This document shows positions 6,806 to 7,886 of a stretch of DNA of 7,886 nt, piece after piece (positions within the stretch are counted from its first letter, which is position 1; the number at the start of each line of letters is the position of its first letter). The position numbers and the translations under genes were made by a program. The DNA is from Candidatus Zixiibacteriota bacterium. Lineage in GTDB: Bacteria; Zixibacteria; MSB-5A5; UBA10806. The stretch covers positions 1 to 7,886 of the forward strand of contig DOTU01000034.1 in NCBI GenBank assembly GCA_003520965.1. Reading direction: 5' to 3'. Under the pieces are notes generated by a model. It saw nothing but the letters and a program-made list of their open reading frames with translations, did no database searches and was not told the DNA's origin.

Positions 6806-7206
6806 ATTGGTGGGGCGATACGCCTCGCCCCCATCTTATAGATGGGAACATACAATACATTCCTGAACTGACATACGACCCCCTCCGCGGGTTAGACAGA
6901 AGGGAAGCTCCCTCTTGGGTTCTCCCCACTGGAATCAGTCTTCTACAGAATATCCCCAATCCCTTCAATCCCACAACTGAGATTTCCTTTTACTTAGATC
7001 AAGGGGGTCAAGCGATCCTCAAAGTTTACAACATCACAGGCCAGCTTGTTAAGACCCTTGTCTCGGATAATCTATCCTTGGGAGAACACAGAATTATCTG
7101 GGATGGTAAGAATTCACTTGGAATCGATGTAGCATCGGGCGTCTATTTCTATGTGCTCACCAGCGGTACTGAGAGAACTTCAAAGAGCATGACTCTGCTT
7201 CGCTAA
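6790..7206 (+). CDS. C-terminal part of the propeller/beta-helix protein: helix end plus type IX sorting domain
   Basis: A 138-aa frame that overlaps the end of the previous one by 16 nt. Residues 6-10 (NWWGD) are the motif that typically closes parallel beta-helix proteins of this kind, followed by IDGNIQYIPEL. Residues about 45-138 form a Por/FlgD-type sorting domain: QNIPNPFNPTTEISF, LKVYNITGQLVKTL, the HRIIWDGKNS turn, VASGVYFY and the final SKSMTLLR. There is no signal peptide and no Shine-Dalgarno before the ATG at 6790, so it is unlikely to be a separate gene. It most likely belongs to the gene at 3437 and is separated by the frameshift near 6780. Without it, the upstream product would lose its secretion tail. 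Confidence 0.75.
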   Translation: MQAVLNWWGDTPRPHLIDGNIQYIPELTYDPLRGLDRREAPSWVLPTGISLLQNIPNPFNPTTEISFYLDQGGQAILKVYNITGQLVKTLVSDNLSLGEHRIIWDGKNSLGIDVASGVYFYVLTSGTERTSKSMTLLR

Positions 7207-7224
7207 AGCGGATATCTAATAAAT

Positions 7225-7231
7225 AAGGAGG
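7225..7231 (+). promoter_or_regulatory. Ribosome binding site of the DNRLRE-like gene
   Basis: AAGGAGG stands 5 nt before the ATG at 7237, a near-perfect Shine-Dalgarno identical to that of the gene at 3437. It confirms the start and shows that this organism uses Shine-Dalgarno signals, in contrast to the gene at 1906. Confidence 0.8.
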
Positions 7232-7236
7232 ATACA

Positions 7237-7794
7237 ATGCGAAATACAAATATCAAAATAGCCGCTGCCTTGTTTTCTTTCTTCATTCTATTTACCGGGC
7301 AGCTTTGGGCGGAGGAGAGCAGCTTTGAAATTGACTCCCTGGTAACTATAGCCCCCGATAGCGGAGCCGCCCATTTTCTCTTGAAGCCAAATGTGAACTT
7401 TCCCGATACCACCATGCAGATAGACAGGGCCTTACTTGATCTTTGGGTCTCTCCCCAAACCGAGGATACTACCTTTATCGCAATTAGGGTTTATCCGATT
7501 ATAAGCTCTTGGAGCGCTGAAGCAGTATCCTGGACCTCACCTTGGACAACTCCTGGAGGAGATATCAATGAAACTAAATTTGCCCAATATATCGTAACCC
7601 TTCCTGGTGAGCAGAATATCCAAGTAGATTTGACCGACCTCTGCATGAGATGGGCTGATGGTAGAATACCGTACTATGGATTTTTGCTTACGATTTCGGA
7701 AAGCTCATTAGCAGAGGCGGAGTTTCTGCATGAGAATGGAACTGGTCCAATGGCAAGATTATCTATCTCGTATACAACATCATCTTCGGAATAA
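7237..7794 (+). CDS. Secreted DNRLRE/CBM96-like domain protein
   Basis: A 185-aa exported protein. Residues 1-25 are a signal peptide (hydrophobic core AAALFSFFILF, cleavage after QLWA). The rest resembles one DNRLRE-type beta-sandwich (disaggregatase-related, CBM96-like): an opening strand after 'DTTMQIDRALLDLWV', the characteristic VYPIISSWSAEAVSWTSPW block (about 88-106), IQVDLTDLCMRWADGRIPYYG (about 128-148, matching the family's V-D-x-T-x-x-x-x-W-x-x-G-x-x-x-Y-G pattern), and a final ARLSISYTT strand. Such domains are found on cell-surface and carbohydrate-related proteins, usually fused to others; here it stands alone. Unlike its two neighbours it has no sorting domain, so it may stay periplasmic or be a partner of the larger proteins. 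It begins 30 nt after the preceding frame and is the last gene before the terminator. The family call is by motif memory only. Confidence 0.75.
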   Translation: MRNTNIKIAAALFSFFILFTGQLWAEESSFEIDSLVTIAPDSGAAHFLLKPNVNFPDTTMQIDRALLDLWVSPQTEDTTFIAIRVYPIISSWSAEAVSWTSPWTTPGGDINETKFAQYIVTLPGEQNIQVDLTDLCMRWADGRIPYYGFLLTISESSLAEAEFLHENGTGPMARLSISYTTSSSE

Positions 7795-7812
7795 TCAATC
7801 CGAGAGTGAATT

Positions 7813-7842
7813 AAAAAGGGGCAGTTATATGCCGCCCTTTTT
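7813..7842 (+). terminator. Intrinsic terminator of the secreted-protein operon
   Basis: AAAAAGGG (7813-7820) pairs fully with CCCTTTTT (7835-7842). An inner GCA/TGC stem (7821-7823 with 7830-7832) closes a 6-nt loop, with a 2-nt bulge at 7833-7834. The T-rich 3' arm and following TACTATTTTT provide the U-tract. It lies 18 nt after the stop codon at 7794. The A-run on the left arm means it could also work on the minus strand. Confidence 0.8.
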
Positions 7843-7886
7843 GTACTATTTTTAATTCTACGAAAGCCCGAAAATCAAAAACTCCC

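Noticed and set aside
6579..6974. 131-codon minus-strand open frame across the frameshift site
   Set aside because: It is antisense to the beta-helix and sorting domain sequence on the plus strand, which have recognisable motifs.

Overview
The window looks like chromosomal DNA of a bacterium of the FCB superphylum (Bacteroidetes relatives), probably an uncultivated lineage such as Zixibacteria, KSB1, Marinimicrobia or Cloacimonadota. The evidence is two secreted proteins that end in a type IX secretion (Por) / FlgD-like C-terminal sorting domain with the typical 'PNPFN' entry, and the large Asp-box propeller proteins common in these groups. The exact phylum cannot be fixed from the sequence.

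Left part (1-1745). A two-gene minus-strand operon encodes a five-helix integral membrane protein (509-1312) and an overlapping small excisionase/MerR-type HTH protein (256-519). A promoter candidate lies at 1345-1372 and a convincing intrinsic terminator at 55-87. The operon is bracketed by two direct copies of an 86-bp non-coding repeat (104-189 and 1660-1745, about 90% identical).

Middle (1746-1905). An intergenic control region holds a hairpin-forming stretch and a promoter candidate (TTGACA at 1826) for the plus-strand genes.

Right part (1906-7842). Three plus-strand genes form a likely operon for exported proteins: a 498-aa Asp-box beta-propeller with sorting domain; a propeller plus parallel beta-helix protein with sorting domain, split by a single-base frameshift near 6780 (3437-6805 and 6790-7206); and a 185-aa secreted DNRLRE/CBM96-like protein (7237-7794). 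An intrinsic terminator closes the unit at 7813-7842. The likely destination is the cell surface or the medium. No enzyme activity or substrate can be assigned.

The points most worth a second look are the repeat-bracketed operon, the frameshift, and an 8-G homopolymer just after the signal peptide of the first secreted protein, where either a gain or a loss of one G leads to early termination. No RNA genes, CRISPR array or transposase were seen.
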